Positions 25,000 through 38,262 of a DNA stretch of 64,000 bases are shown here, in pieces. The stretch's first letter is position 1. Every line of letters starts with the position of its first letter. A program made the translations under genes and the position numbers. The stretch covers positions 744,001-808,000 of the forward strand of contig JACGCM010001710.1 of NCBI GenBank assembly GCA_014058105.1. Direction: 5' to 3'. The notes beneath the pieces were generated by a model. That model did no database searches, was not told where the DNA came from, and saw only the letters and a program-made list of their open reading frames with translations. Source of the DNA: Kingdonia uniflora. Taxonomy: Eukaryota; Streptophyta; Magnoliopsida; Ranunculales; Circaeasteraceae.

Positions 25000-25639
25000 C
25001 CCCACGTGACTATTCGTCGCACCGCTTCATGACTATTCAACTCCTCGAACATAATGCCTCATGCATTGTTTCTCGATGGCTTTGACCCTTCGCCTTCTTC
25101 GCAGCAACAAACACCTACATTCTTGCTCCAATCCTTCCATATCTCGAAGAATTTCTTCTGTTACAATCTTACTCTACAGAGCGCAACCTATCTTACCACA
25201 TAGATGATATACGTCATCTTTCTTACACTTCAAACTATTACCTAATGGAACACACCTTTCCATAAATCACTCACCTCATTCGTTACCCCATTTTATACTA
25301 TACCTGTAAATCCCTGTATATCTGGCACATATTCGACAAAATACACAACTCATTTTATTCGACATTCAAGTAGACATTTACTAATGCATATTTCCATTCC
25401 CATATTTTAAACAAGTATATATTATATTCGACAAACAACCACACATTCATTCCATCACCAATTCATCCTCATAACTACTTTAATTATATTTCATATGCCA
25501 CAACAATTCACTCATTATAGAAGCCCTACTTCTACAACATTATAACTTCATAAACCCCTTGCTGCAGCTTCATCTTCTCCCTTCACCAACAACTTCACTC
25601 GAGTCTACATGCCACCCACACGTTCAGGTGGACGCCAAT
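25000..25639. other. gypsy-A spacer between aORF1 and aORF3
   Basis: AT-rich sequence with no recognised coding region. No counterpart of aORF2 of gypsy-B/C was found here. Confidence 0.4.
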
Positions 25640-25988
25640 ACTGCAACTTGCAATAAAACTGAAAAGTCCACCTCAGCTTCCTTCACCTCTACCTCGCCCA
25701 TCCCTTCGTAATCTGGTTCCTCAGGATCTTCCAAATACATGTCACAATTCTGAGAGCCAAAATATCTATTGTACAGCACCCAGTTTCATTGTAATTTGCA
25801 ATGAAACTGAAAAGTCCACCTCAGCTTCCTTCACCTCTACCTCGCCTATCCCTTCGTAATCTGGTTCCTCAGGATCTTCCAAATACATGTCACAATTCTG
25901 AGAGCCAAAATATCTATTGTACAGCACCCAGTACTTCGTCTGAATGTCTGTAAACCTCATTCCAGGTCTGCGATCTCGTCTTTACCAT
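25640..25988 (-). pseudogene. gypsy-A antisense gene aORF3, broken by frameshift and a tandem duplication
   Basis: Starts MVKTRSQTWNE at 25988, 35 bp after a TATA box. After a one-base frameshift it continues KYWVLYNRYFGSQNCDMYLE and PDYEGIGEVEVKEAEVDF. The blocks YFG, P-x-Y-x-G and EAE-x-DF align with aORF3 of gypsy-B (54040-54471) and gypsy-C (51545-51959), which gives the call. A 147-bp tandem duplication repeats most of this coding sequence. Function unknown; the basic N-terminus resembles aORF2 (MVRTRSQ). Confidence 0.6.
25649..25932. repeat. 147-bp tandem duplication inside gypsy-A aORF3
   Basis: Units 25649-25782 and about 25796-25932 are nearly identical (only about two base differences, e.g. 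AATAAAACTG/AATGAAACTG and CGCCCATCCC/CGCCTATCCC). This is much closer than the LTR pairs nearby, so the duplication looks recent. Confidence 0.88.
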
Positions 25989-26022
25989 CTTGCTCGAGAG
26001 ATTCACAATTACAAACAAGGAA

Positions 26023-26030
26023 TATTTATA
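26023..26030 (-). promoter_or_regulatory. TATA-like box upstream of gypsy-A aORF3
   Basis: TATAAATA on the minus strand (GGGTATAAATATTCC), 35-43 bp upstream of the aORF3 ATG at 25988. Confidence 0.55.
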
Positions 26031-26217
26031 CCCACTACAGTCAAAATCAACTCACCCGTATTTACTCTGCCTTGGAACTCTGGGATTTCAAAGTCAAATC
26101 AATCAACCTTAAAATTCGTTCCTGGACTCACTCATTCAATTAAGTTCGAGATGTTATGACAAGCCCATCATCATTTTATGTACATTTTACGTTCAACATT
26201 TGACCATCGATGACTTA

Positions 26218-26841
26218 TGTAGGGACCTATCCCTCGATCTCACCTAAAGTCGAGCTTACCTAGTTTGAATTACCTCCATCTCAGATTCACACATTTTTAA
26301 CACATCTTCCCTAATCAACATTCTAACCTACCCCACGAACTGGTTAAGAACGTGGGCCAAACTTAAACAAAAAAACCTTATCCAGTCAAAGACACATGTC
26401 TCTCACAAATTCGTCAGTTATTCAGTTAACCGCCACTAGCCACATTGTTTAGAAAATGTCTTCCAACACGATGAAGAGCTGCGAATAAGGCTATATAAAG
26501 GAAATGTTCCAGAAGAGACAGCGACCAGAAAAATTACACAAGAGATCATCAAGAAACTATTGATTCGAGATTCTCAGCAAATATTAAAACTTTTTAGTTA
26601 CAAGGTTCAAAGTATTTCTATATTTAGAGATCACTTGTAATAAGATATCCACCTCAAGCAATAAAGATACTTTCACAAAAATCCTTCATACGAGGTCGTT
26701 ATTTTTTTTTACATATTCAGAAGTTTTATACTCTAAAATCACCTGTTTTATTTCTTAGTTTTTGTTAGAATGTTGTTACAGGTTTATTGGTGTGGTAACG
26801 AATTCCAAGCCATTTTGAGCTTACATAATTTGGTCATTACA
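26218..26841 (+). repeat. 5' LTR of gypsy-B
   Basis: 624 bp; pairs with 54807-55428. It keeps a promoter-like CTATATAAAGG at 26491-26501 and AATAAAGATAC further on, near the probable poly(A) region. Confidence 0.92.
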
Positions 26842-26860
26842 TTTGTCGCAGTCTGTGGGA
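26842..26860 (+). other. Decayed primer binding site of gypsy-B
   Basis: TTTGTCGCAGTCTGTGGGA follows the LTR; it differs from TTTGGCACCGTCTGTGGGA of gypsy-C by a few bases. Confidence 0.7.
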
Positions 26861-26913
26861 AAGATTGCATTTCCATGATATCCTTAGGCATTCTTTTACT
26901 ACAACTTTCAATC

Positions 26914-28221
26914 ATGGTTACTTCCAGATGATCAGCTACAGGGACCCAGTTCAAAGTTTCAATGAAGCTGGGGCAACTCACAGAGTTATGGGCGAATCTT
27001 AATGCCAAAACAGAGAAACGCACCGAACTCGAACTGTAGTTAACAAAAGATCGGGAGCTCCGAGAGAAAGAGATCGATACAGAATGGCAAGCTCATTTGA
27101 CAACACTCAAATGACATAAAGATCAGATAATAATAATACAGATTTCCCTAGATGCTCTACAAAATACTCAGCAGGCTCCTCCAGCCAGAGGTCACGTTCA
27201 GCTTCCAGAGACCTCCCGTGTTTTTGTATGGGAAAGATTAGAACCTCGTGGAGTCGCCAGTAAAGCTATTTCTAGGAATCTACAACACGAACCACATCCC
27301 TCCATACATTTGGGGTGTGAAGTTCAGTCTGAAGTCAGTCGAGGTCACTGAATTTCTATCCGCCAGGAGGAAGAATAACGACCTCAATATCAAGTTTCTG
27401 CACGAGATCGCCTGAGTGAAGGTACGGGTACTCATCATCCACAGCCAGCTTGTCCAACAATTCAACCAACATATCATTACGTCACGAAAAAGCATATGGA
27501 CCAACGAATTAAGGAGTTGATCGAAACACAAGTTCTGTGTATTGCCGGCGATGTCACAAAGTTACAAGGAAGTCTGATTGCCAAAGAGCTATTCGATATG
27601 GAGATACCAAAAGGTTTCTATACTTTAAAAATTCATAAATACAAAGGTATTGACCCGAAAGAGCACATTCAACAGTACCATGATTCATTGGTGTTATACT
27701 CCAATCTCAACCACATCCTTTGTCGTCTGTTCACTACAAGTCTACAAGAGGAGCCAATCCGATGGTTCCACTATCTTCCTGAGGACTTCATCTACACATT
27801 CGATCAACTGAAGAAACAGTTCATCAAGACATATGCTCACAACAGGGACAAAGAAGAGAATTTATATTATCTTATTGGTCTTAAATAGTCGCATGGAGAA
27901 AAGCTCAAGGATTTCTCAAAGAAATTTTTAGAGCTCGCATGAAAAGTGGATAACCTCGATCAGAAAATGATTGTTACTGCTTTCACCAATGTGCTCCGGC
28001 TCGACTGCAAGGCCAAAGAATACCTCATCCTCAACAAACTTGCGACCTTAGAAGAGATGATCACCAAGGTTAATAGTTACGTCGACCTAGAGAGGATGAT
28101 GTCCGAGCGACAAAAATATACTAAATTCGTCCTCTCCACCAAAGGCCTATCTACAGATCAAACTAATGAACACAAGGAGGAACAGGGAGATCAAAAATGT
28201 ACCAAGGGCAATACTGGCTAA
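26914..28221 (+). pseudogene. gypsy-B gag, broken
   Basis: Starts MVTSR* (ATG at 26914) and stays largely in one frame to 28221, interrupted by about seven stops. The N-terminal part is charged (TKDRELREKEID). The middle has the ERLEPRGVASK block. The capsid domain at 27496-27888 contains MEIPKGFYTLKIHKYKG, CRLFTTSLQEEPIRWF and FDQLKKQFIKTYAHNRDKEE. The C-terminal part at 27946-28221 contains AFTNVLRLDCKAKEYL and ends in a Lys/Glu/Gln-rich tail. It is collinear with gypsy-C gag at 38875-40186. Confidence 0.85.
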
Positions 28222-31200
28222 CCTCAGAATGGCAGTTCACCAAACAAACCCATCCTCCCAAAAATGAATGTCCGAATCTCCATAATTTTTCTACTGCTTT
28301 TGAAGGATACACTCTACCGCGCCTCTCAACCACGGGAACCGATCGATAGTTGACCATATTGCCTGCATCATAAGGTAAACCATCATGCTACTGATAATTG
28401 TTATAATTTTCAGAGGTTGATTGAATACATTTGTAAAGAGGGACGGATGCTCGAATATATTATCGACCTGAAATCATACAAAGATGGCAGCTCTAAGAAG
28501 CAGCTTGAAGTTATTCATTCAATGATCAAGCTGAGGAGAAGCATATTTACCATATGCACCACAACAACATGATCAAAATTAATCAGATCACCAATTTTAA
28601 TAGATCAAAGCGCAGAAGACTATAGGAATGCTACGATCTCACATCTCAAGACAAAGAAGCCAAGCTTCTTCCCGAGTCAAGCAATCGCCGGCTCGGGATC
28701 TCCTTCGAAGATTGCGATACTAGCCATGTCAAATTTTCACATCATGATACGTTAGTAATAATGCTTAAAATGAAGAAGTTTTTCATGCACACAATGATGA
28801 TCGATACTGGGAGCGGTATTGAGATTCTTTTTTAGAGTACTATCGATCAAATGGTTTTGGCCGACCATGTTATTCAGAGTGGCACCGATATTAGTGGGTT
28901 TAATAGTTCTAGGGAAGAACGAGTAGGCAAGATCATCTTACCTATTACTGCAGGACCAACCACCATCGACGTCATTTTCTATGTCATCAATGCCAAATCT
29001 CGTTATCTGGGGATTATGGGCCACTGCTGGATTCATAACATGGAAGCAATCGCTTCTACCTATCATCAAACACTTTGATTCAAATACGACAATGGTATTT
29101 TTGAGATCAGAGGTAGTCATAAGCTCTCTCGAGCTTGTGAAAATACCGTCTCTGCTATCTTAGATACTTTTGACAGATTTACTGCATAACAATTATAGGA
29201 AGCTAATCACCTCAACGATCAACCATCAACAGAGGAGCCCACAAAATATATCAATATTAATGGACCAAGCAGGGGTACTTTTATTGGTACTAAGTTGGTT
29301 AAGCACAAAAAAATACTCTCATTCAATTCTTATAACTCAATCGAGACATTTTTGCATGGTCTTTCGAAGAAATTCTTGGGGTCGATCCGACCATGGCATG
29401 CTACAAATTGGCCATCAATATCAACGCCGCAGCGGTCAAATAGAAATAACAATGACTATCACCTCGTCTTCGAGATGAAGTTAACACCGAGATCAAGAAA
29501 TTGATCAAAGTGGGAATCATTCGAGAAGCCAAATATCCAAACTGGATATCCAACATTGTCGCTGTCCTAAAGAAGAACAAAAAAGTACGAGTTTGCGTAG
29601 ATTTTACCGATCTGAACAAACATACTCCAAATGACAGTTTCCCTCTTCCCAACATTCATTAGATCCTTGATTCCACAGCAGGCCATGACCCTTATCTATG
29701 ATGGACGTTGTTTTAGGGTATAATCAAATTCCACTTTTGGAAGAAGATCAAGAAAATACAACTTTCATCACTGAAAGAGGTCTTTATTGTTAGAAAGTCA
29801 TGCCCTTCGGACTCAAGAACGTGGGTGCCACATATCAATGGTTGATGACTAATATGTTCAAAGCACACCTCGAGAAAGTCGTTGAAGTCTGTATTGACGA
29901 TGTCTTGTGCAAGAGTGTACAGTCAGCCAATCACATCTCAGATCTTAGCACTATATTTGACATCCTTTTGGATGCATCTTAACCCTGATGAGTGTTAATT
30001 TGGGGTACATTCTGGCCATTATCTAGGCCACCTCATCAGCAAGAAGGGGATTGAGGCCGATTCAGATCAGATTCTGGCTCTCCTCTACACGCCCTCTCTA
30101 AAAGTAATAAAAGACGTTCAAAAACTTACCGACAAGATTGCCGCTATCAACTGTTTCATTTCAAAATCTTCAGACCACTGCCATTGACTATTCTTATTAC
30201 TCTGTGATTGTACCAAACGAGGAAAAGTTCTGCCAAATGCAGAGGTCACTTGGACACTAGAATGCGAAGCAGCTTTTCAGGATCTCAAAACCTATTTGGG
30301 GAGGTCTTCCATAATGAGCACCCCAGTAGATAATAAGGAACTGATTATCTACTATGCTCTCACAGATACTTCCCTCAACTCAGTTCTTATTCGCCTGAAA
30401 GGAATAATTGAGAAACCAGTCTATTTTATCAAGAAGACCCTCATACTAATGGAAACAAGGTATTCTAAAATTGAGAAACTTCTTCTCACTATTGTTTACA
30501 CTTCACATGAACTTAAGTACTACTTTCAAGATCATTCAGTCAAAGTCATGACGAACTACCCGCTTCAGGAAGTTTTATCAAAAAAGAGAAATCAAGGAGA
30601 GTGCAACAGTGGTCAGTCAGTTTAGGAGAATATGATATTAATCATTCCAAAAAAGGTCAGGCCATTGCCGATTTCCTTACGGATTCTCCAGTGGAGGATC
30701 TCGAGCGGGAGGAGCACGACCCTGACCTTACAAAAGAAACGCCCAAAGATCCACCCCAAACCATTTGACGAGCGAGCTGAATGGATCACTACAACAGAGT
30801 AGAAAATTTTCACAGATGGACCAGCAGGACCCGTAGGGTCAGGAATCGGAATCGTTTTGATTACCCCTTCCAATGACAGAATTGAGAAATCAATCCGCTT
30901 GGATTTTGAGGCCTCAAATAATGTCACCGAGTATGAATCTCTTATTCATTAACTCGACCTCGCTCTTGAGCTCGATGTCCCTGAACTCTCAGTTTACAAA
31001 GATTTACTACTCATTGTCCACCATTATTCTGAGCAATACAAGAACGGAAAGATGATCGAATATGCAGCCCTCGTTGCAGATAGGATGAGCAAGTTCGCGA
31101 AAGCAACTCTTAATTATCTTCTTTAAAGTGAAAATAGACACCTTAATTTCTTGGGATATCTAGTCGGGGTCTTGAGTACAAAAACTCGATATCTCTAGAT

Positions 31201-32532
31201 CGAAATCATTTCAACCCCCTGCATTGATCACATTTCTCTATGCACAATCAACACTGGGGTGATAAAGGGGTAGACAACGATTGGCGAAAGCCTTTCTTAG
31301 CCTACCTCGGTGTCGACAACAATTGCAATGGACCACTACCAGCAGATCTGAAAAAGTGCCGACAGCTGATCAACAACTTGAAGCGCTGCAATAATCAAAA
31401 TGGTATGCTATACCGCCTTTCCTTTATGGGGCCTTACCTCAAGTACCTCTCCAAACCAAAGTAGATGAATTGCTCTGCGAATTACATGAAGGGACTTGTG
31501 GCTCCCATGCCACAGGTCGATCACTAGCAAACAGAGCTATTACTCAAGGAGTATTCTAGCCTGGTATACGCAAGCAAGCAGAGGAGTACTCCCGCAGATG
31601 CAATATCTGCCAAAGACATGGATATATAATACACGGCGCTGCATTCAAACTCTATGCAAGCAAGGTTTTCTGGCCATTCAAAAGATAGGCACTTGATCTC
31701 GTCGGCGAATTCCTTAACTCTTCTAGGTAACCGCCGTCACCTACTCATAGCTGCTAATTATTTTACAAAATGGTTCGACGCAGTTCCACTATGTCGAACC
31801 AAAGAAGAAGAGGTCATATTTTTTATTTGGGAACACATCATCACTCGGTTTGGGTGCCCCCACCTAATTTGTATTGATAACGGGCCTCAATTTGGGGGAG
31901 AAAAAATCATAACCTTTCTTAACCAACACAATATCATCCACTCACCATCCAATCCATACTATCCTTAAGACAATGGCCAAGCCAAAATCACAAACAAAAC
32001 CATCGTGGATGAACTCAAAAAATTGCTTCAGTCACAAATAAAGGGAATTGGGTTTGAGAATTACCTCATGTCCTATGGGCATATCGTACCACTCCCAGAC
32101 AGTCAGCAGGATGCACCCCATTCCTCCTTGCTTATGGCACTAAGGCTGTCATTCCTTCTGAATACCATCATCCAGTTTGAGATCGCTAGCTGACTGACGA
32201 GGAAAATAAGTTCGAATTGGTTTGTAACCTTAATATGATCGATGAAACCAGGAAATGCGCCACCGCTAACCTTGGTCGATATCATCATATGCTAGCCAGG
32301 TCGTACAACAGCCGAGTTAGGAGCCGTACCTTCCAAATCGATGATCTCATCCTCAGAGAGATTCCTCCACATCGCAAAGAGCCTTACGCTGGAAAATTTG
32401 CCGATAATTGGGGAGTGTCCATTCATTATCACAGGTCTCTCAGGCCTGAGATCTTATTATCTCATGATAGAAGAGGAAATCCCCATTTCAAATCCTTGGA
32501 ATACTAGGCGACTGAAACAGTACTATCGTTAA
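28222..32532 (+). pseudogene. gypsy-B pol, broken (PR, RT, RNase H, second RNase H, integrase)
   Basis: Protease: DCDTSHVKFSHHD and active-site IDTGSGIEIL near 28800, the triplet intact. RT: AKYPNWISNIVAVLKKN, VCVDFTDLNKHTP at 29590-29640, MPFGLKNVGATYQWLM at 29800, catalytic CIDD at about 29893. RNase H: 30296-30600 (MSTPVDNKELIIYYALTDTS). Second RNase H: 30800-31130 (FTDGPAGPVGSGIGIVLITP, EASNNVTEYE). Integrase: zinc finger near 31465-31610 (LHEGTCGSHATGRS), core at 31700-32000 with IDNGPQFGG. The D-D-E glutamate position reads NGQAKITNKTI, Lys instead of Glu. It ends LKQYYR at 32532. Numerous stops and frameshifts. Confidence 0.87.
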
Positions 32533-32734
32533 GCATCTTACTACTCCATTTCCGCTGCTCGCTTTTGATTTTTTACTTTCTCAATTCCAAAGGTGAGATT
32601 TTTATCTCCATCCAATGTAAATTCTGAATCGATCAATGAAACTTTTAAGTTCTTCACAACATCTCTCTACTTACGTAGATTCAACCACATTCTGTAGATT
32701 AAAACATATATCATACTAGCTTTCAATCGATCAT

Positions 32735-33535
32735 ATACCAGTTAAATCAAGGATAACACTTGGTTTGGCTGACTCTACTAAATCTCTACGATTGAAACAA
32801 ATATAGGAACTTGTTTCATATCAAAGACTCAAACATGCATACAATAAGGCAAATATAATACTAGCCTTCATCTCTTTTAATATGTCTGTAACATTTTTAT
32901 AGTTAAATCAAGATTCAACTTGGTTTAACTCAACCAATCTCTGTGATTAAAACAAATGTAGAAACTTGTTTCATATCAAAGACTCAAATAGGCATAAGAT
33001 AAGGTAAAGGTAATACTAGCCTTCATCTTTTTCAAAATGTCTATAACATTTCTATAATTAAATTAAGACTCAACTTGGTTTAACTCAACCCATCTCTGCG
33101 ATTGAAACAAATGTAGAAACTTGTTTCATATCAAAGACTCAAACATGCATAAGATAAGGCAAAGGTAATACTAGCATTCATCTCTTTTAATATATCTGCA
33201 ACATTTCTATAGTTAAATCAAGATTAAACTTGGTTTAACTCAACCCATCTCTGCGATTGAAACAAATATAGAAACTTGTTTCATATCAAAGACTCAAACA
33301 TGCATAAGATAAGGCAAAGGTAATACTAGCCTTCATCTCTTTTAGTATGTCTACAACATTTCTATAGTTAAATCAAGATTCAACTTGGCTTAACTCAACC
33401 CATTTCTGCGATTGGAACAAATGTAAAAACTATTTTTATATCAAAGACCTCACCCGACATAAAATAAGGCAAATGTCATGCTAGCTTTCATCTATCTCAC
33501 TATGTCTGCGATAGATACTATTTATTTTCAGGTCA
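32735..33535. repeat. ~154-bp tandem repeat array of gypsy-B (about 5 units)
   Basis: Units share GAAACTTGTTTCATATCAAA, recurring near 32808, 32960, 33115, 33268 and (diverged) 33426, and AAGATAAGGCAAAGGTAATA. The array follows integrase and precedes the antisense gene. It is homologous to the ~160-bp array in gypsy-C but unrelated to the 60-bp array of gypsy-A. Confidence 0.85.
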
Positions 33536-33598
33536 TATTACAATGTATATCTTTTCTGTTATTGGGATGTCGACCATGCTTTACCTATCAGCAGGGGG

Positions 33599-36500
33599 TC
33601 AAACAGACTTCAGTTTGCGAGTTACAATAACTCTGCCCATCTCTATCAGATCAGCAGGTCGAGGGCCTAAATTGGTTTTCATGATGGTCATGCAGTTCCC
33701 TCGATCTATATTCACTCTACAAACGCATCCTTTGTCAGACAGGTTATTAAACAAGGTATCTCGTTCTAACTCAAGTCTTTTTATTTCCTCTACAAAATAC
33801 GCAACGGTCAACTTTAACACGTCTTCCCGTGGTGCATGAGCTACGACGATCCTTGAAAAGTTGCATCTCACCTTCTCAATATGTGACTCCAAAGTCGCGT
33901 ACAGCTTCTTCTAATGTACCATTTCCCTGTATGTTAAATCATAAGAAGCTATATTTTTTTTCAATTTTTTGATATATTTAGCTGATTCAGCCTGAAGAGC
34001 GACCTCCAAGTTTGCCACCTTAGCGCGAAGTGTTACGATTTCTGCATTCAATTCTTCCCGGGTAGAAGTATCATTTAACGAGTTGTCTTTCTTCTTCATT
34101 AGAACTTTCTTTGCCCTGATTTTGCCTTCTAAGACCTTCTCCCTAATAAGAGCAGCATCCAGCTTATGCTGACATTCCCTTAAGTTCGCATTTCCTTTCT
34201 GCACATGCCCTTGAATTCGCGCCACATCACCTTCCAGCTCTCTAATTCGACCTGAAAGGCTAGCTACATCGCCTTGGACTAGAGGAATTTTAACCTCATT
34301 TCTACTCCCCCTCGAGCGCTCTCTAGCCTCGACTTTCTTGACACGTGCATTGGCTTACGCCAATTCGGTCTTCAATCGTGCCACCCTCTCATTTAATTTA
34401 TTACACCTTCGTTGTATTCTCCGAAACTCCATATCCTTGGCAGGTAGGGCTATAGACAAGTGTTCTGCTACAGCCTCCGAAGCTGATAGATTTTCTCGAG
34501 CCACATTCAGCCCATTATCTTTTTCAATCATTTTTTCTTTCAATCACTCTAACTCGCTTCTACAATTCTGGATATCAGCTTGAGATTGTCCCTCCGATCT
34601 TTTCAGCTCCTGAATACGGTATTGCGCCATTTCAGCATGCCTACCCTTAACCATCAGCATATAAACCCGACTTTCAAGCTTCGTGGCGTGTTCTTTAACC
34701 TCTGTAAGCTCTTTTATCCCCTTCTCAATTTCAACGTCTTTCTCCTCGACCTTGCGAGTGAGGTTAACAACCATTTGGTTTGCCTCAGCAAATTTGAAAT
34801 GTACCTTCACGTGCTGATCTTATATGTTCTCATTCGCCTCCCTCACCTTATCTAACTCCTCTGCAAATTCTCGGTTACATTGGAGCGCCTCATCTTCGCG
34901 CGAGCGAGATGAATCCAATTCGACCTGCACAATAATATATACATTATATACAACTCGATTCAGAATACCCACCATCATGATATATATCTCATTTCTTAAA
35001 AGATATCTGATTTCTAGCATCTACTGTGTGTAACTACTTTTAAGACTCAAAGGTCAAAGTGAAATCTCAGATAGGTGCTCCATGGCATACCATCCAAAAT
35101 CTAAGGTACATGTTTCTAATATTCCATTTTTTCTAAATACTTTGAATTTTCTATGACCTATGTTAGTGTGATTTTCCTAAAACTGATAGCAAGTTTTTGG
35201 TCTACCCCTACGCTTTATGTTGTCTAATGTACTTGGTAGCTTTATGTCGATATAGCATATAAGTCAGAATACCTATTCCGATCTAATCTGCTGTTCCGCT
35301 TGTGAAGACGGCAAGGCTGTAGAGGTATCTCTTTCCCTGGCAAGCTCAGTCTCTAGATATTTTATTATGAGACTCATTTATCTAAGTGCCTACAAAAGGG
35401 TTACACAAAAAAGAAGGGGCTCAGCCTACAAAAGTCTATTCAATATACACAAATCCAACAATTTATAAGATACTTTAAAATACTCATACAAATCATTTTT
35501 CTATCCTACCTTCTCATTCTCATCTTCTGGAAGTTCGGTGTCATCCCTTTAATTGTCTAGCACCGTCTGGCAGGAGACACCGTCTAACCCATCGATAACT
35601 CCCACCGCCACCTCTTCTACTTCTTCGTCATCACCTTCCTCAACATAGGTGTCTGCCTTATAGGCATCCACCTCATCCTTAGAATATTCCTTCAACATCA
35701 GATGGCGCCCCAACCTTTTACGCTTCACCTCCACCTCCTCCATATTCACCCTCGCCTCTACTTGTAGAAGGCCAATCGCCACTGCATGAGAAGCCTTCAA
35801 AGCCTCTAACTTCTTTGCTTCCTTAAGAGTATCGGCCTTCGCTTGAGCTACCTGCTTTTCAAGCTCGATTTTAATCTTTATCAGCTCGGATTTTTCTTCT
35901 TCCACTCTGAGCCAAATCCCCTTCACCAAACGAGTAACCTGCACAAAACAAATCAACCTCAGCGTGAGTTTGAAATGCAATAAATATTTTCAAGATCAAA
36001 CATTAATATATGCCATCTTGTTCAGGTCCTCCTCTCCATGAAAAGCCGCCAGCCTGGCCCTTTCCTCCACTGTGTGGAGATCATCCTCAGCAGCAAGTCG
36101 CTCTCAAGCGACCTTTTCCCCAACCTCCCAGAAGGTTTGATCCTTCTTCTTTTTTCTTTTCCGTCACCCTCGCCACTTCCAGTGGCACCAGAGGCCGACG
36201 GACGCTTTAACATTTGTTTCTTTGGAAACGTTCGAGCTAATTTGCTTGACGTAATAAACTCCGACTGAACTGAACTGTCTATTCTAGGGGTCTTGGCCAC
36301 ATTGGTTTGGCCTTCCCCACCAGTTTCTCTCTTCTTCCCATCATCAACGCCCACCATCAGCCTGGCCGATTGAGATTTTTAAACCTTTTTCAACTTGCTT
36401 CTAATCCTCTTCTTTCTGCTAAGGCCGATTCCTTCTAACACAAATTCGAGCTCAACCTCTTTCTCCGCAACTTCATCCAACAGTGAATCTTTCCTCTCCA

Positions 36501-37866
36501 CTCGGGACTTTGGGCCTGCCATGCACATCATTTATTATTATCACCAAAAGATCATCAGTTCAAACATATCAATATTATAATCTATGCATTGCTATACTTA
36601 CTTTTTTTTACCATTCTAAACAGAAGATCCAAAGGTTCTTCATCATATCTCTAAAGACAATTACCCTTCACCCATATTACGTTGTCATTTCAGGCTCAAC
36701 CTGCTGAATTAAGATCGAAGATGCAACGCCAAGTTCCACTCGCACAGAAATATGCTTCACCACTAGCCTGATAATTTTTTACCCCATAAAACGGCAATAC
36801 GTCCTCCGGGGTATCCTCCTCACTTTTCCCTCATTCTCCCATTTTTCATTTAGATGGTCGCAAACAGTTATTACCTCCAAGGTATTCCCATTTCAATTGA
36901 ATAGGACATGCCCCAATCGTATTCATAATCCCCTTCGCCAAATTGGTAAGGGGAAGACTCAATCTGTAATCTAATTGAGACAGGTAATACAAGAAACCTT
37001 CTGAAATGTCACTCCGAACACTCTCATCAAAATATTCTAACGAGATCGATTCATCTATACCCCTATCTCATTTTTTCTCCTCCAAGTCGGCCAATAAATA
37101 AAAATACTCTTCCCTCGTTGCCACCTTATACCCCCTAAACATCCTACCGGCATATTTTACACAATTACCCCATTTTCCTCCTATGGAAGCTATGGCTTTA
37201 CAAAATTCTTTAAATACATATGAACCAGGGGGATAAGCCACCAATTTACTAGGAAAACCTAGAAATTGCTCCAATTTAACTTCAACCTCACAATCAGACT
37301 CTACCATACGACTGGAGGTTGAAACCTCGTTAATAGGCGAACTATCCATCTCAACTACAATTTTACAAGCAAAGATTAATTTTACCCAAATACCTCATAC
37401 GTTCAACCTACATACAGGTTCAGGTACCTATCATTATTTTTATGCACATCGGCCATTCATATGCAACATATCTTTTAAAGATTCTGTCTATATGTTAAAT
37501 ATCATAGATTGCTATAAATAGTGATTTTTTAGGATTTGCTTAAACAGATTGCGATTTGCAAAATAAATACAGCACACGTCTCTACTAACCTTTAGTATCA
37601 GAATAAGAATCTGCAGTAGCGCCAAGTCCTTCCCTCACAACGCTGCTGTATTACCATCTACGTGATTCTGTGCCTGCAACTCCCTTCGACTGTTGGTCAC
37701 CCTCAGATAAATCCTTACCAAATCCTCTGCAAATTTTTTGCGCTATTCTCTCAGTGTTCTCCAAATTTTTAGAAGTTGAAAAATGTTTGAATGATGAAGA
37801 TGAAGTTGTATTTATTCTTTCTCTCTCTAACGGCTGGTAGTTATTGCGCCGATGCATCCTTTCCAC
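33599..37866 (-). pseudogene. gypsy-B antisense gene aORF1 (multi-exon, coiled coil), broken
   Basis: Exons inferred 5' to 3' on the minus strand. (1) about 37,800-37,590: RGFGKDLSEGDQQSKGV, ending SDTKG at splice-like AAG|GTTAGTAG. (2) 37,349-36,600: MDSSPINEVSTSSRMVESD, LEYFDESVRSDISEGFLYYL and LPLTNLAKGIMNTIGACPIQ, the gypsy-type transposon-like domain. (3) 36,357-36,010: basic KEKRRRIKPSGRLGK. (4) 35,939-35,523 after acceptor TTTTGTGCAG: VTRLVKGIWLRVEEEKSELI to an acidic tail and ENEKVG. (5) near 35,380-35,290. (6) from 34,926 after acceptor TTGTGCAG: VELDSSRSREDEALQ, then about 370 residues of coiled coil, ending at 33,599. Same order and junctions in gypsy-C. Scattered stops. Function unknown. 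Confidence 0.7.
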
Positions 37867-38169
37867 TATCCATGTCAGACGTCTTGTACTTTTTTCTATA
37901 AAACAGTCTTTCCATCATTACCTTTGCCTTCATATTTTTAATATATTTTTTATCTCTTGTTACCATATCTTGCTCTGACCTTCTCACACTCATGATGACT
38001 CACACTCTATGAAAATAGATTTTTTGCAGCTTTACATAAAAAACAAACCTAGAAGCTCCTTCATTTTTTCTGTTCTTGTTCATTATACTTATAGTACTAG
38101 TGACATCATTTTTGAAGCTAACAAAATTTTCAAACTTATTCCAAATTTGTTTGTCAAAATGGTCTCAAG

Positions 38170-38262
38170 CGGCATTTCCAACTATAGAGAATCAGATTGA
38201 CTTCTAACTTTTTTGTTAAACTTAGCAACCCTTACATTTATTTAGGATTACACTTTACATAT
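38170..38262 (-). pseudogene. gypsy-B antisense gene aORF2, 3' fragment
   Basis: Continuation of aORF2 beyond the gypsy-C insertion; the 5' part is at 52852-53202. Joined reading runs VIKAILDVII then CKV*S*INVRVAKFNKKVRS, collinear with gypsy-C aORF2 (FTKVVMDVVYSMFRNNINVV). Two stops are present. Confidence 0.55.

Noticed and set aside
33543..34855. Plus-strand ORFs over gypsy-B aORF1
   Set aside because: Shadows of the minus-strand coiled coil; Leu/Ser-rich products are the usual complement of a Glu/Lys-rich coil.
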